This document shows positions 1 to 7,569 of a DNA stretch of 13,783 nucleotides, piece by piece. The notes under the pieces were generated by a model. The model saw only the letters and a list, made by a program, of their open reading frames with translations. It made no database searches and was not told the DNA's origin. Made by a program: the position numbers and the translations under genes. The DNA comes from Hypericibacter sp963696655 (lineage in GTDB: Bacteria; Pseudomonadota; Alphaproteobacteria; Dongiales; Dongiaceae): contig CAVOLB010000164.1 in NCBI GenBank assembly GCA_963696655.1, positions 1 through 13,783 on the forward strand, written 5' to 3'. Numbering within the stretch: position 1 is the first letter of the stretch; every line of letters begins with the position of its first letter.

Positions 1-48
1 GTGGTTCCCGCCTGACATAAGAATCCGGCTTGGGATTCCCTTTGTGGC

Positions 49-77
49 GTGCGCATGCGAGTTTGGCGCATGCGCAC
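49..77 (+). repeat. Perfect 11-bp inverted repeat over the transposase start codons
   Basis: GTGCGCATGCG (49-59) and CGCATGCGCAC (67-77) are perfect reverse complements separated by 7 nt. All three candidate start codons (49, 55, 70) lie inside the arms. In RNA this would be a strong GC-rich hairpin covering initiation, which could limit transposase translation from read-through transcripts. That is known for other insertion sequences such as IS10 and IS50, but is inference here. Confidence 0.75.
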
Positions 78-1149
78 AGGAATATCGTTCACCGTTTCGC
101 CGACCGATCGCGCCCGCCTGTCGGCGCTGGTCAGGGATCGCAACGCGCCGCAGAAGCACGTCTGGCGCGCCGAGATCGTGCTTTTGTCCGCCGAGGGTGT
201 CGGCACCGTCGAGGTCATGCGCCGGACCGGCAAGTCGAAGACCTGCGTGTGGCGCTGGCAGGAGCGCTTCGCTGCGGAAGGCTACGAGGGACTGCTGCGC
301 GACAAGACACGGCCGTCGCGCATTCCGCCGCTCGGCCCCGAGGTCGCCGAGCGTGTGGTGGCGCTCACCCTTGCCGATCCGCCGGGCGAGACGACGCACT
401 GGACCGCCGACATGATGGCAAAGGAAGCCGGCATCAGCGCCAGCGCGGTGCGGCGCATCTGGAAGGCGCATGGCCTCGCACCCCACCGCTGGCGCCAGTT
501 CAAGCTCTCCAACGATCCGAAATTCGTCGACAAGCTGCGCGACGTTGTCGGCCTCTATGTCGATCCGCCGGCCCACGCCATCGTGCTGTCGGTCGACGAG
601 AAGAGCCAGATCCAGGCGCTCGACCGGACCCAGCCCGGCCTGCCGATGAAGAAGGGGCGGCTCGGCACGATGACGCACGACTACAAGCGCAACGGCACCA
701 CCACCCTGTTCGCCGCCCTCAACGTGATCGACGGCACCGTCATCGGCAGGAACATGCAGCGCCATCGCCATCAGGAGTTCATCCGCTTCCTCAATGCCAT
801 CAACGCCGAGGTTCCCGCCGGCAAGGCCGTGCACGTCATCCTCGACAACTATGCCCCCCACAAGCACCCCAAGGTGCGCGCCTGGCTCGACCGCCACGAG
901 CGCTTCACCTTCCACTTCACGCCGACCTCGTGCTCCTGGCTCAACGCGGTCGAGGGCTTCTTCGCCAAGCTGTCCAAGCGCCGCCTGAAACGCGGCGTCT
1001 TCCACTCCGTCGTCGATCTCCAGGCCGCCATCAACCGCTTCCTCGCCGAGCACAACAACCAGCCCAAGCCCTTCACCTGGACCGCCGATCCCGACAAAAT
1101 CATCGCCGCCGTCAAGCGCGGGCACCAAGTGTTAGACTCCATCCACTAG
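55..1149 (+). CDS. IS630-family transposase
   Basis: DDE transposase of about 364 residues, normal length for IS630, that would cut and rejoin the element's ends at TA targets. Residues ~12-80 form a helix-turn-helix region, followed by a second helical segment to ~150. The catalytic triad is visible as D181 in VDEKSQ, D264 in ILDNYAPHK and E300 in WLNAVEGFF, with 35 residues between the last two (DD35E). The frame is open from upstream. Possible starts are GTG at 49, ATG at 55 and ATG at 70, none with a good ribosome-binding site. ATG at 55 is an arbitrary middle choice, and MRTGISFTVSP at 70 is equally plausible. The start region lies inside a perfect inverted repeat. No frameshift or internal stop is seen, so the enzyme may be active. 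Confidence 0.92.
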   Translation: MRVWRMRTGISFTVSPTDRARLSALVRDRNAPQKHVWRAEIVLLSAEGVGTVEVMRRTGKSKTCVWRWQERFAAEGYEGLLRDKTRPSRIPPLGPEVAERVVALTLADPPGETTHWTADMMAKEAGISASAVRRIWKAHGLAPHRWRQFKLSNDPKFVDKLRDVVGLYVDPPAHAIVLSVDEKSQIQALDRTQPGLPMKKGRLGTMTHDYKRNGTTTLFAALNVIDGTVIGRNMQRHRHQEFIRFLNAINAEVPAGKAVHVILDNYAPHKHPKVRAWLDRHERFTFHFTPTSCSWLNAVEGFFAKLSKRRLKRGVFHSVVDLQAAINRFLAEHNNQPKPFTWTADPDKIIAAVKRGHQVLDSIH

Positions 1150-1198
1150 GATGGGCTCCAATGGGGTACTGAGATATCATACTGTGGTTTAACCCCCG

Positions 1199-1849
1199 TC
1201 AGCGCTTCTGCGGACCGAGCGCCAGCGTTTCCGCCATCCTGACCAGATCCACCAGGGATCGCGCCCTCATCTTCCGCATCGCATTGCCCCGGTGAATCTT
1301 AACCGTAATCTCCTGGAGGCCCAGCTTTGCGGCCACCTGTTTGTTCATGAGACCCGCTGTGACGAGAGTCATGACCTCGCGTTCACGTTCGGTCAGGGTG
1401 GCAAAAAGCGTCCGAAGTTCCGTCTCGGCACTCTCGCTGATCCGCCGTTCGCGGTCGCGCCGCAGCGCCAGCGCGATGGCATCCAGCATGTCCTGATCGC
1501 GAAAGGGCTTCGTCAGGAAATCGACCGCCCCGGCCTTCATCGCCTTCACCGACATGGGAATGTCGCCATGACCGGTCATGAAAATGATGGGGATGCGGAT
1601 GTTCGCCTTCGCCAGACGATCCTGGAAATCCAGGCCGCTCAGCCCCGGCATTCTGATGTCGAGCACCAGGCAGCTGGCCATGTCGGGATGCTCGCTCTGG
1701 AAAAACTCGGCGCCCGAGTGGAAGATCCTGACCTCGAGGCCGACGGACTGCAGCAGACCCCGCAGCGCGTCGCACATGCTCCTGTCATCGTCGACGACGA
1801 CAACCAATGACTCCGGCTTTGCGCCGGCCGAGGGCGTCACGCGCTTCAT
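1199..1849 (-). CDS. FixJ/NarL-type two-component response regulator
   Basis: A 216-residue response regulator, full length for the FixJ class. The N-terminal receiver domain (~15-130) shows the acidic pocket D20-D22, phospho-acceptor D64 in LVLDIRMPG, T92 in FMTGHGD and K114 in LTKPF. The C-terminal LuxR/FixJ DNA-binding domain (~147-208) contains LTEREREVMTLV and the recognition-helix segment NKQVAAKLGL-ITVKIHRG. It should bind DNA as a phosphorylation-dependent dimer. The start ATG at 1849 overlaps the reading frame of a histidine-kinase C-terminus by 65 nt, as in translationally coupled kinase/regulator pairs, but the kinase is truncated. The gene now lies directly beside an IS630 element at its 3' end. 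The target genes cannot be deduced, and whether it is still phosphorylated by another kinase is unknown. Confidence 0.92.
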   Translation of the reverse strand: MKRVTPSAGAKPESLVVVVDDDRSMCDALRGLLQSVGLEVRIFHSGAEFFQSEHPDMASCLVLDIRMPGLSGLDFQDRLAKANIRIPIIFMTGHGDIPMSVKAMKAGAVDFLTKPFRDQDMLDAIALALRRDRERRISESAETELRTLFATLTEREREVMTLVTAGLMNKQVAAKLGLQEITVKIHRGNAMRKMRARSLVDLVRMAETLALGPQKR

Positions 1850-1937
1850 CCTTCACCGCCTGATCGCGTGGCAGCGTGAACTGAAATGCCGCGCCTGCAA
1901 CGGAATGGGAAGGGGCCCGGATCTGCCCGCCCTGGGT
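1785..1937 (-). pseudogene. Histidine kinase C-terminal remnant
   Basis: In the minus frame ending at the TGA at 1785-1787, about 50 codons resemble the extreme C-terminus of a sensor histidine kinase. TQGGQIRA followed by AGAAFQFTLP matches the G2-box pattern HGGxIxA...GAxFxFTLP of HATPase domains. It is followed by a charged tail overlapping the response-regulator start by 65 nt. Upstream in the same frame (DNWKSGTFIDDV and beyond) there is no G1 box, N box or H box, and no other minus frame through 2250 supplies them. The kinase body has therefore been deleted, with a breakpoint near 1935-1950. The product would be non-functional. The kinase assignment rests on a short motif. Confidence 0.6.
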
Positions 1938-2249
1938 GGCGACGTCGTCGATGAAGGTGCCTGATTTCCAATTGTCGAGATTTTGACGCTGTGGCCGGGT
2001 GACGCGGAAGTTTAGGAGGGTAGGGCGGGGAGCGTCGCCAATCCAGCGGGAGAGGGGCTCCGCGCAGGATGGCTCTTCCCCTGCTATTGCAAGTGCCGCG
2101 GTCGATATAAGCCATTGTGAAAATGCGATAATTCGCCGCGTTCCCAGTGGTTTCCCGGACCGGCGGGCTCCCTCCGATCCGAGACTACGCGAGACCTGCA
2201 ACGGATTGAAGCCGGCAGCGGTCAAGCGCCGAAGGATTTCGGTCGTCCC
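1938..2249. other. Non-coding scar between kinase remnant and small ORF
   Basis: About 310 bp with no recognisable gene. The minus frame from 2225 runs through it into the kinase tail, but its residues (APRPTLLNFRVTRPQRQNLD and neighbours) match no family I know. Parts around 1960-2130 are less GC-rich than the flanks (for example the A/T-rich stretches near 1965-1985 and 2105-2135), consistent with a junction of foreign or decayed DNA. I see no terminal repeats, tRNA or attachment site. Confidence 0.4.
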
Positions 2250-2462
2250 CTAATCCAGCTCGCGCTCCGCGCCGCTGCCGAGGCTTGCGCCATGCCCCGC
2301 GATCTCCTCGCGCACGGCGGTCAAAGCCACCTGGAGCGTCATGAGCTCGTTCAGTGCACCGGGAGACAAGGCGCCGCTCGCTGCCGCCAGCAATTCGACG
2401 GCCTCGAGGCGCGCCGCCTCGAGAGTCGCGCGAAGCGCATGGATGGGTTGGTCTTTCGCCAT
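2250..2462 (-). CDS. Small hypothetical helical protein (70 aa)
   Basis: A 70-codon frame starting ATG at 2462 (minus) and ending TAG at 2250-2252. It is preceded by a good Shine-Dalgarno sequence (GGAAGAGGAAACCGAA then ATG, about 7 nt spacing). Codon use is GC-rich at third positions, like the neighbours. The product is rich in Ala, Leu and Glu and reads as two or three amphipathic helices (HALRATLEAARLEAVELL; PGALNELMTLQVALTAV), with no signal peptide, membrane segment or cysteine. I do not recognise the family. It sits alone in an otherwise non-coding kilobase, so it may be a relic of a larger lost locus or an independent small gene. Confidence 0.5.
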   Translation of the reverse strand: MAKDQPIHALRATLEAARLEAVELLAAASGALSPGALNELMTLQVALTAVREEIAGHGASLGSGAERELD

Positions 2463-2841
2463 TTCGGTTTCCTCTTCCGATAGCTCGGGGGTCGGCCCTC
2501 AATCCCCTTCGTCTGCAGCAGCATTAATTGGCCGTTTCCGGCTACCCGTCATCTCCAATCGCTCCGCTCGGCATATCGCTGCGCGGGTTTTGAGCAAGAT
2601 TGGTCGATCCGCGCTTTATCCTGGCCATTCGAGGACGCCCGCACTGGCCGCTTCTTAGCGCGCACCGCTCCTTCGCCGATTGTCCGCGTCCGATCTGCAC
2701 AATCGGTCCCGCATCAGGCGATCACCGAATACCCCTCTCTTCGATATGGCATGAACCGGTCGTCCGGCGCCGGTCCGTCGCACAATTTTTGGGCTGCCTG
2801 TTGCCGAAATGCCCTCGCCGGATTTCTACCGCACTGCACCC
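2463..2841. other. Intergenic region without a convincing gene
   Basis: Roughly 380 bp upstream of the efflux operon. Short open frames exist but have no credible ribosome-binding site or family resemblance. The stretch holds an 8-bp perfect inverted repeat (2676-2706) and otherwise nothing I can name. Confidence 0.45.
2676..2706. repeat. 8-bp perfect inverted repeat with 15-nt spacer
   Basis: CCGATTGT (2676-2683) and ACAATCGG (2699-2706) are perfect reverse complements in the gap upstream of the efflux genes. The arm spacing is compatible with a dimeric regulator site or a weak hairpin. No T-run follows, so it is not a standard terminator on either strand. Confidence 0.4.
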
Positions 2842-2872
2842 TTGACGCTTTGAATGTCACCCATCATCTAAA
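2842..2872 (+). promoter_or_regulatory. Putative sigma-70-like promoter of the RND efflux operon
   Basis: TTGACG at 2842-2847 is a 5/6 match to the -35 consensus. TCTAAA at 2867-2872 is a 4/6 match to a -10, with a 19-nt spacer. The start of the adaptor gene lies about 90 nt downstream. The left arm of a long inverted repeat occupies the spacer and runs into the -10, a layout expected for a promoter shut by a bound repressor. The -10 is weak, so this is tentative. Confidence 0.4.
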
Positions 2873-2895
2873 CGCGAATGGATGATAGGTGACAT
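2854..2895. promoter_or_regulatory. Operator-like inverted repeat upstream of the efflux operon
   Basis: Two 15-bp arms, ATGTCACCCATCATC (2854-2868) and GATGATAGGTGACAT (2881-2895), are reverse complements at 14 of 15 positions around a 12-nt centre. They lie 66-107 nt before the adaptor ATG and overlap the putative promoter. The likely user is the TetR regulator encoded at the end of the same locus, which fits the common arrangement for RND pumps. The repeat is long for a single TetR site and could hold two dimers. It could also fold as an RNA stem of about 15-17 bp if transcribed. Confidence 0.55.
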
Positions 2896-2960
2896 CTTAC
2901 GCCCGCGCGCGGACGCGAGGGTGGTCGGGCGGGGCCTTCGGGGAACAGCGGGACAGTCAC

Positions 2961-4205
2961 ATGAATGAAATCAGCAAATGGCCGCAGCCTGAGACCGGGA
3001 CCGAAAGCGCTCCGGCCAAGCCCTCGCGGCGGATCTGGCCCTGGGCCGTCGCCGTTGCCGTCATCGCGCTCGCGGGCGGGGCCTGGTTCGGGCTTTCTCA
3101 TCGCGGCGGCAGCCAGGTCGCCGAGGCCGCCATTCCCCCCGCATCCGTGACGGTGAGCAAGCCGCTGCTGCGCGATGTCGATACCCGGATCGGCTTCATC
3201 GGCCAGTTCTCGGCGGTCGATCAGGTCGAGCTGCGCGCCCAGGTGGGCGGCACCCTCACCGAGATTCACTTCAAGGACGGGCAGATCGTCCAGAAAGGCG
3301 ACCTGCTGTTCGTGATCGATTCGCAGCCTTATGAGATCAAGCTGGCTCAGGCGAATGCGCAGCTCCAGGCGGCGACCTCGCGCCTTGCGCTCGCCAAGAG
3401 CCAGCTTCAGCGCGCCCAGACCCTCAAGCGCAGCGACTTCGGATCCGCCGAGAACATCGATCAACGCACCTTCGACCAGGGCGATGCGCAGGCCGCGATC
3501 GACGACGCCAAGGCGCAGATCCGCGACGTCCAGTTCGACATCGAGCATTGCCGCATCTATGCGCCCTTCACCGGCCGCATCGGCGCGCATCTTCCGTCGG
3601 TCGGCAGCCTGATCGCCGGCAGCCGCTTCGCCAGCAGCCCGACCACCTTGCTGGCGACCTTGGTGTCGCTCGATCCGATCCATCTCGATTTCGACATGAG
3701 CGAATCCGACTTCCTGACCTTCTCGCGCCAGCGTGCGGCCGTCCCGGGTCCGCAGGCGGATCGGGTCGATATCGGCCTCAGCGACGAGAACCAGTTCACG
3801 CGCCAGGGCACGCTCGAATTCGTCGACAACAGCATGGACCGCTCGAGCGGCACGATCCATGCGCGGGCCCTGGTGCCCAATCCGGATTTCTTCCTGACGC
3901 CCGGCCAGTTCGCGCGGCTTCGTCTGGCGGTGGCGCCGCCGGCACCGGCCCTGCTGGTGCCGGATGCCGCGGTCCTGCTCGACCAGGCGCAGCATGTGGT
4001 GATGACGGTGTCCCCCGATGGAACGGTCGTGCCGAAGCCGGTCGAGACCGGCGATCTGCGCGGCGGGTTGCGGGTCATCCGCAGCGGCCTGGCGCCCGAC
4101 GACCGCGTGATCATCGACGGCATCGTCCGCGCGGTTCCCGGCGGCAAGGTGACGCCGCAGGACGGGGCGATCGGCTACAGCGCCGCTTCCGACGGCCAAG
4201 GCTAG
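2961..4205 (+). CDS. RND efflux periplasmic adaptor subunit (MFP/HlyD family)
   Basis: A 414-residue membrane-fusion protein linking an inner-membrane RND pump to an outer-membrane channel. ATG at 2961 was chosen because GGGA lies about 7 nt upstream and MNEISKW begins a sensible cytoplasmic tail; a GTG-started extension from 2889 would run through the operator region. Residues ~27-46 form one hydrophobic anchor without a lipobox cysteine, so the protein is probably a membrane-anchored, non-lipidated adaptor. The lipoyl/barrel-sandwich half (QVGGTLTEIHFKDGQIVQKGD, ~96-116) is followed by a helical hairpin (~128-190), the second lipoyl half (IYAPFTGRIG), a beta-barrel (~225-305) and a membrane-proximal domain (~310-400). 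It is 15 nt upstream of the transporter gene, clearly one operon. The nearest well-known relatives are MexE/AcrA-type adaptors. Confidence 0.93.
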   Translation: MNEISKWPQPETGTESAPAKPSRRIWPWAVAVAVIALAGGAWFGLSHRGGSQVAEAAIPPASVTVSKPLLRDVDTRIGFIGQFSAVDQVELRAQVGGTLTEIHFKDGQIVQKGDLLFVIDSQPYEIKLAQANAQLQAATSRLALAKSQLQRAQTLKRSDFGSAENIDQRTFDQGDAQAAIDDAKAQIRDVQFDIEHCRIYAPFTGRIGAHLPSVGSLIAGSRFASSPTTLLATLVSLDPIHLDFDMSESDFLTFSRQRAAVPGPQADRVDIGLSDENQFTRQGTLEFVDNSMDRSSGTIHARALVPNPDFFLTPGQFARLRLAVAPPAPALLVPDAAVLLDQAQHVVMTVSPDGTVVPKPVETGDLRGGLRVIRSGLAPDDRVIIDGIVRAVPGGKVTPQDGAIGYSAASDGQG

Positions 4206-4220
4206 GACGGGAGCACCGCC

Positions 4221-7200
4221 ATGCGCCTGACCCACTTCTTCATCGACCGGCCGATCTTCGCCACGGTGCTCAGCGTCTTCCTGACGCTGGTCGGGCTGGG
4301 TGCGCTGGTGATGCTCCCGATCGCGCAATATCCGGAGATCGTGCCGCCGACCGTGCAGGTGACGACGACCTATCCCGGCGCTTCGGCCGAGACGGTCTCG
4401 CGCACCGTCGCCACGCCGCTCGAGCAGGAGATCAACGGCGTCGAGAACATGCTCTATATGAGCAGCCAGTCGACCGGCGACGGCAAGCTCACCGTCACGG
4501 TCACCTTCCGCATCGGCACCGATTTGAACGTCGCGCAGATGCTGACGCAGAACCGCGTCCAGGACGCGCTGCCGCGGTTGCCTGTGGACGTCCAGCGGCT
4601 GGGCGTGCAGGTCAGGAAGGCCACCCCCAACATTCTGCTCGCCGTCCATCTCTACTCACCGGACAGCTCGCGCGACACGCTTTATATGTCGAACTATGCG
4701 GTGCTGCATGTGAAGGACGCGCTCGCGCGCCTGCCGGGCGTCGGCGACGTGCAGCTCATGGGTGCCCGCGAATATGCCATGCGCATCTGGCTCGATCCGG
4801 ACAAGGTCGCGGCCCGAAATCTCAATGCCAGCGAAGTGCTGGACGCCCTGCGCGCGCAGAACCTCCAGGTCTCCGCCGGCATCCTGAACCAGCCGCCGGT
4901 TCCCACGCATGAGGCCTACCAGGTCAACGTCCAGACGCTGGGCCGCCTGTCCACGCCCGACCAGTTCGGCGACATCGTGCTCAAGTCCGACGCGGAGGGC
5001 CGGGTGACGCGGCTGCGCGATGTCGGCCGCGTCGAGATCGGCGCCGCGGATTACGGATCGACGAGCTTCATGGACCGCGGGCCAGGCCTGCCGCTCCTGA
5101 TCTTCGCCCAGCCCGGGGCGAACTCCCTGGCCGTGGAGCAGGAAGTCATCGCCACCATGCAGAGTCTCGGGAAGCAGTTGCCGCCGGGCCTCGGCTACAA
5201 GATCATCTACGATCCCACGATCTTCGTCGGCAAATCCGTCGACGAGGTGATCACTACGATCTTCGTGGCGATCCTGCTGGTCGTCGCGGTCGTGTTCCTG
5301 TTCCTGCAGAACTGGCGGGCCTCGATCATTCCGGTCGTCGCCATCCCGGTGTCGCTCGTCGGGACCTTCTCGGTCCTCTATGCCCTGGGAATCTCGCTCA
5401 ACAACCTGTCGCTGTTCGGCATGGTGCTCGCCGTCGGCATCGTGGTCGACGACGCGATCGTCGTGGTCGAGAATGTCGAGCGCAATCTGCGCCTCGGCAT
5501 GTCGCCGCGCGAGGCCGCGCACAAGACCATGGACGAGGTCGGCGGCGCGCTGATCGCCATCGCGCTGACGCTGTGCGCGGTGTTCGTCCCGTCCGCGTTC
5601 ATCTCCGGCATCTCGGGCGAGTTCTTCCGCCAGTTCGCGATCACGATCGCCGCCTCGACCGTGATCTCCTGCTTCGTCTCGCTGACGCTGAGCCCCGCGC
5701 TCTGCGCCGTGCTGTTCAAGGCGCATGATCCGCACCATGCAGCCCGCGCAGGCCTGGTGCGCCGCGTCCTGCAGGCCGGTTTCGGCGGCTTCAATCGCGG
5801 CTTCGACTGGCTCTCGAACGGCTATGGCAGCCTGACGCGCCGCCTCATCCGCGGCGCGGCCATTGTTCTGCTGGTCTATGTCGGCCTGATCGGTCTTACC
5901 GGCGTCCAGTTCTCGCGCGCGCCGACCGGCTTCATCCCCGAACAGGATCTGGGCTACCTGATCACGGTGGTGCAGCTGCCGCCGGGCGCCACGCTGGACC
6001 GGACCGAGGCGGTGGTGAAGAAGGCGATCGACATCATCCTCGAGACGCCTGGCATCGAGCATGTGGCGCCCTTCGCGGGGCTCGATGCCACGACCTTCAC
6101 CGTCGCCTCGAACTCCGGCACGATCTTCTCGGGGCTGCCCTCGCTCTATAACCATTCGATCGACGGCGTGACCGCCAACACCGTGCTGGCCGATCTGCGC
6201 AAACGGCTTTCGGTGATCCAGGACGCCTATGTGCTGACCATCCCGCCGCCCCCGGTTCAGGGCATCGGCAGCACCGGCGGCTTCAAGATGATGCTGCAGG
6301 ATCAGGGCGGGTTGGGGTCGGAGGCGCTGGCCAAGGCTGCGCAGGCCCTCGTCGCCGCCGCCAACAAGGATCCGGCGATCGGCGGCGCCTTCACGCTCTT
6401 CAGGACCAGCTCGCCCACGATCTACACCGACATCGACCGCGAGAAGGCGCAGATGGTCGGGCTCACGCCGACCGACGTGTTCTCGACGCTGCAGGTCTAT
6501 CTGGGCTCGCAATATGTGAACGACTTCAATTATCTGGGGCGGACCTACCAGGTCATCGCCCAGGCCGACGGCAGCTTCCGGCAGGACGCGGCGGATATCG
6601 CCCGCCTCAAGGCGCGCAACGCCTCGGGCGAGATGGTGCCGATCGGCACCGTGGCCCGCCTGCGGGACGAGACCGCGCCCTATCGCGTGCCGCGCTACGA
6701 TCTCTTCCCGGCGGCCGAGATCCTGGGCGCCGCGGCGCCGGGCGTCGCGACGGGAACGGCGCTGCATCGCATGGAGGAGCTTGCCCATGAGGTGCTCCCG
6801 CCGGGCATCGGCTTCGAATGGACCGATCTGGCCTTCCAGCAGCAGCAGCACGGCACGCCGACTTTGCTGGTGTTCGGCGCCGCCGCACTCTTCGTGTTCC
6901 TGGTCCTGGCCGCGCAATATGAGAGCTGGAAGCTGCCCCTGGCGGTCGTGCTGATCGTGCCGATGTGCCTGCTGGCCTCCGTCACGGGCCTGCTCGGGCG
7001 CACCATGCCGATCGACATCCTGGCCCAGATCGGCTTCGTCGTCCTGGTGGGGCTTGCCGCCAAGAACGCGATCCTGATCGTCGAGTTCGCGCGCCAGGCC
7101 GAGGAGGGCGGCATGACGCCGGCCGAGGCCGCCGTGAGCGCCGCGCGCACGCGGCTGCGTCCCATCCTGATGACCTCCTTCTCCTTCATCTTCGGCGTGG

Positions 7201-7412
7201 CGCCGCTCGTGGTCGCGACCGGGGCGGGCTCGGAGATGCGCCAGTCGCTGGGGACGGCGGTGTTCTTCGGCATGCTGGGCGTCACCCTGTTCGGTCTCCT
7301 GTTCACGCCGGTCTTCTACACGGTCGTCCGCCGGATCGGCGGCCGGCGGCGGGCCCGGCTCGACGCCGCCAGCACCTCGGGGACACCCCTGATGTCGACC
7401 GGGAGGCCTTGA
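4221..7412 (+). CDS. RND multidrug efflux transporter, HAE1 family (MexF-like)
   Basis: A 1063-residue inner-membrane proton/drug antiporter, normal length for HAE1. It opens with the typical FFIDRPIFATVLSVF first helix and IAQYPEIVPPTVQV. Many blocks match MexF as I recall it (NGVENMLYMSSQST, YDPTIFV, LFLQNWRASIIP). Proton-relay residues are present: D410-D411 in GIVVDDAIVVVENVE (helix 4) and K948 in VGLAAKNAILIVEFA (helix 10). Two large periplasmic loops (~35-335 and ~560-870) form the porter and docking domains, and the C-terminus is a short basic tail. ATG at 4221 follows GGACGGGAG. Substrates cannot be predicted from sequence; MexF relatives export chloramphenicol, fluoroquinolones and similar compounds. 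No outer-membrane factor gene follows, so the pump must borrow a TolC/OprM-type channel. Confidence 0.96.
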   Translation: MRLTHFFIDRPIFATVLSVFLTLVGLGALVMLPIAQYPEIVPPTVQVTTTYPGASAETVSRTVATPLEQEINGVENMLYMSSQSTGDGKLTVTVTFRIGTDLNVAQMLTQNRVQDALPRLPVDVQRLGVQVRKATPNILLAVHLYSPDSSRDTLYMSNYAVLHVKDALARLPGVGDVQLMGAREYAMRIWLDPDKVAARNLNASEVLDALRAQNLQVSAGILNQPPVPTHEAYQVNVQTLGRLSTPDQFGDIVLKSDAEGRVTRLRDVGRVEIGAADYGSTSFMDRGPGLPLLIFAQPGANSLAVEQEVIATMQSLGKQLPPGLGYKIIYDPTIFVGKSVDEVITTIFVAILLVVAVVFLFLQNWRASIIPVVAIPVSLVGTFSVLYALGISLNNLSLFGMVLAVGIVVDDAIVVVENVERNLRLGMSPREAAHKTMDEVGGALIAIALTLCAVFVPSAFISGISGEFFRQFAITIAASTVISCFVSLTLSPALCAVLFKAHDPHHAARAGLVRRVLQAGFGGFNRGFDWLSNGYGSLTRRLIRGAAIVLLVYVGLIGLTGVQFSRAPTGFIPEQDLGYLITVVQLPPGATLDRTEAVVKKAIDIILETPGIEHVAPFAGLDATTFTVASNSGTIFSGLPSLYNHSIDGVTANTVLADLRKRLSVIQDAYVLTIPPPPVQGIGSTGGFKMMLQDQGGLGSEALAKAAQALVAAANKDPAIGGAFTLFRTSSPTIYTDIDREKAQMVGLTPTDVFSTLQVYLGSQYVNDFNYLGRTYQVIAQADGSFRQDAADIARLKARNASGEMVPIGTVARLRDETAPYRVPRYDLFPAAEILGAAAPGVATGTALHRMEELAHEVLPPGIGFEWTDLAFQQQQHGTPTLLVFGAAALFVFLVLAAQYESWKLPLAVVLIVPMCLLASVTGLLGRTMPIDILAQIGFVVLVGLAAKNAILIVEFARQAEEGGMTPAEAAVSAARTRLRPILMTSFSFIFGVAPLVVATGAGSEMRQSLGTAVFFGMLGVTLFGLLFTPVFYTVVRRIGGRRRARLDAASTSGTPLMSTGRP

Positions 7413-7569
7413 GTCCGGCTGACCTCCGTCTCCGTCCGGACTGGGTGGCGGGGTGGTTTCGGGCCGGCGAGCGTTGCGCGAGCGTGAACGCAACGATGTT
7501 GATACAATCCTGTCACCATGGAGAATCCGGAGATCCCGGCGCGGGATGGTTTGAGGAAAGCAGTGCCGC
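7413..7569 (+). promoter_or_regulatory. Intergenic region before tetR-like gene, with possible operator half-site
   Basis: This 157-bp gap contains a perfect 6-bp inverted repeat, GTTGCG (7473-7478) and CGCAAC (7489-7494). It also has a -10-like TACAAT (7503-7508) without a good -35, and the heptamer TGTCACC (7511-7517). That heptamer is the core of both arms of the operator-like repeat at 2854-2895. A GAGGAAA ribosome-binding site lies at 7553-7559. The regulator may have its own, possibly autoregulated, promoter here as well as read-through from the pump genes. Confidence 0.35.

Larger units (their letters stand above)
1..1198 (+). mobile_element. IS630-family insertion sequence (ends not resolved)
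   Basis: The segment carries one long transposase frame with an IS630-type DDE core and little else, which is the usual single-ORF layout of this family. The right boundary must lie between the transposase stop (1149) and the response-regulator stop (1199-1201), because that neighbour looks complete. Several TA dinucleotides, the family's target, lie there (around 1168-1182). I could not match a convincing pair of terminal inverted repeats: the left flank 1-48 and the reverse complement of 1150-1190 share only scattered similarity. The left end may therefore lie outside the window. Coordinates are the outer limits of the possible element, not measured ends. Confidence 0.6.

Noticed and set aside
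1..1189. Direct repeat GTGGTT at 1-6 and 1184-1189 flanking the IS element
   Set aside because: IS630 elements duplicate only TA, and a 6-bp match is expected by chance; it is not treated as a target-site duplication.
2868..4649. Minus-strand open frame of about 593 codons opposite the adaptor gene
   Set aside because: Antisense shadow with low-complexity Arg/Asp/Gly composition and no ribosome-binding site or recognisable motif.
7413..7441. GTCCGG/CCGGAC inverted repeat just after the RND stop as a terminator
   Set aside because: The arms are partly self-palindromic, the 17-nt loop is long and no T-run follows.
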